Shown here: positions 63,867 through 64,000 of the stretch, one piece after another
Numbering within the stretch: position 1 is the stretch's first letter
How the letters are laid out: the number at the start of each line of letters is the position of its first letter
Assembly: GCA_019359245.1 (NCBI GenBank)
Contig: JAHHHR010000023.1
Span: forward strand, 49,216 to 113,215
Length of the DNA stretch: 64,000 nt
Direction of reading: 5' to 3'
Source of the DNA: Nostoc desertorum CM1-VF14
GTDB taxonomy: Bacteria > Cyanobacteriota > Cyanobacteriia > Cyanobacteriales > Nostocaceae
Made by a program: the position numbers and the translations under genes
Notes under the pieces: model-generated
What the model was told of the DNA's origin: nothing
The model's input: the letters and a program-made list of their open reading frames with translations, nothing else
Databases searched by the model: none

Positions 63867-64000
63867 AAACTCATAAACGCAAATTTCTCACAAACAATAA
63901 AAAATCAATTCACATCGCTTGATATAAGACATTTTTTGATACATCATCAATTGAAATGTATGATGGTAAACAAAGTAAGTACAAAATAGCCATTATCAAG

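Overview
The window looks like chromosome from a filamentous, heterocyst-forming cyanobacterium of the Nostoc/Anabaena group. The evidence is frequent HIP1 octamers (GCGATCGC), the ndhA-I-G-E order, a hormogonium-type chemosensory operon, a CpeR-like phycoerythrin regulator, a plastoquinone-pathway prenyltransferase, heptanucleotide tandem repeats (STRR) inside operons and many small dispersed palindromic repeats. No tools were used. Family calls rest on motifs I could read, and gene symbols are given only where the call is fairly secure.

Layout. 1-9 kb: a Crp/Fnr regulator (cut by the window edge), a LOG-type phosphoribohydrolase, a cysteine block (cysE divergent from a CymR-like Rrf2 regulator and cysK), a CadD-like transporter, a DsbA-like exported oxidoreductase, UbiA and an exopolyphosphatase. 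9-13.4 kb is accessory: a decayed IS982 transposase, a MITE-like element, a PEP-CTERM beta-helix surface protein, a 21-bp tandem-repeat field and a small gene split by one in-frame stop. 13.4-21 kb: a five-gene minus-strand chemosensory operon matching the Hmp system (PatA-like, CheY, CheW, MCP, CheA-hybrid), with a duplicated ~100-bp block in its leader. 22-29 kb: tRNA-Leu(UAG), alr, an HNH nuclease, a DHH phosphoesterase, remnants of a VapBC-like toxin-antitoxin pair, sixA and gltA. 29.2-33 kb: ndhA-ndhI-ndhG-ndhE followed 6 bp later by NAD kinase.

33.4-45.3 kb: an OlsB-like acyltransferase overlapping tail to tail with a GGDEF-EAL protein, a GT39-like membrane protein, a DUF4079-type membrane protein, a small Cys-rich protein, cobU, and two GT2 glycosyltransferases plus a WcaF/HpsU-like acetyltransferase, probably for exopolysaccharide. 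45.8-54.9 kb is a metabolic island of uncertain purpose: SnoaL-like protein, quinone-oxidoreductase-like MDR, Asp/Asn beta-hydroxylase-like protein divergent from a dihydropyrimidinase-like amidohydrolase across a candidate operator, bicupin plus exported ABM protein with overlapping stop and start, a protealysin-like M4 protease with its emfourin inhibitor, and a methyltransferase. 55-64 kb: a sensor histidine kinase sharing its input module with the GGDEF-EAL protein, a decayed cpeS beside an intact cpeR, a Uma2 nuclease, and a STAND-type protein with 14 almost identical WD40 repeats that lacks its P-loop half.

Candidates for something new: the hypervariable 14-blade WD40 array on a truncated STAND protein; the protease-inhibitor pair beside the bicupin/ABM/hydroxylase/amidohydrolase island; the chemosensory, c-di-GMP and polysaccharide genes grouped here; and two unrelated loci built from tandem modules of 21 bp.
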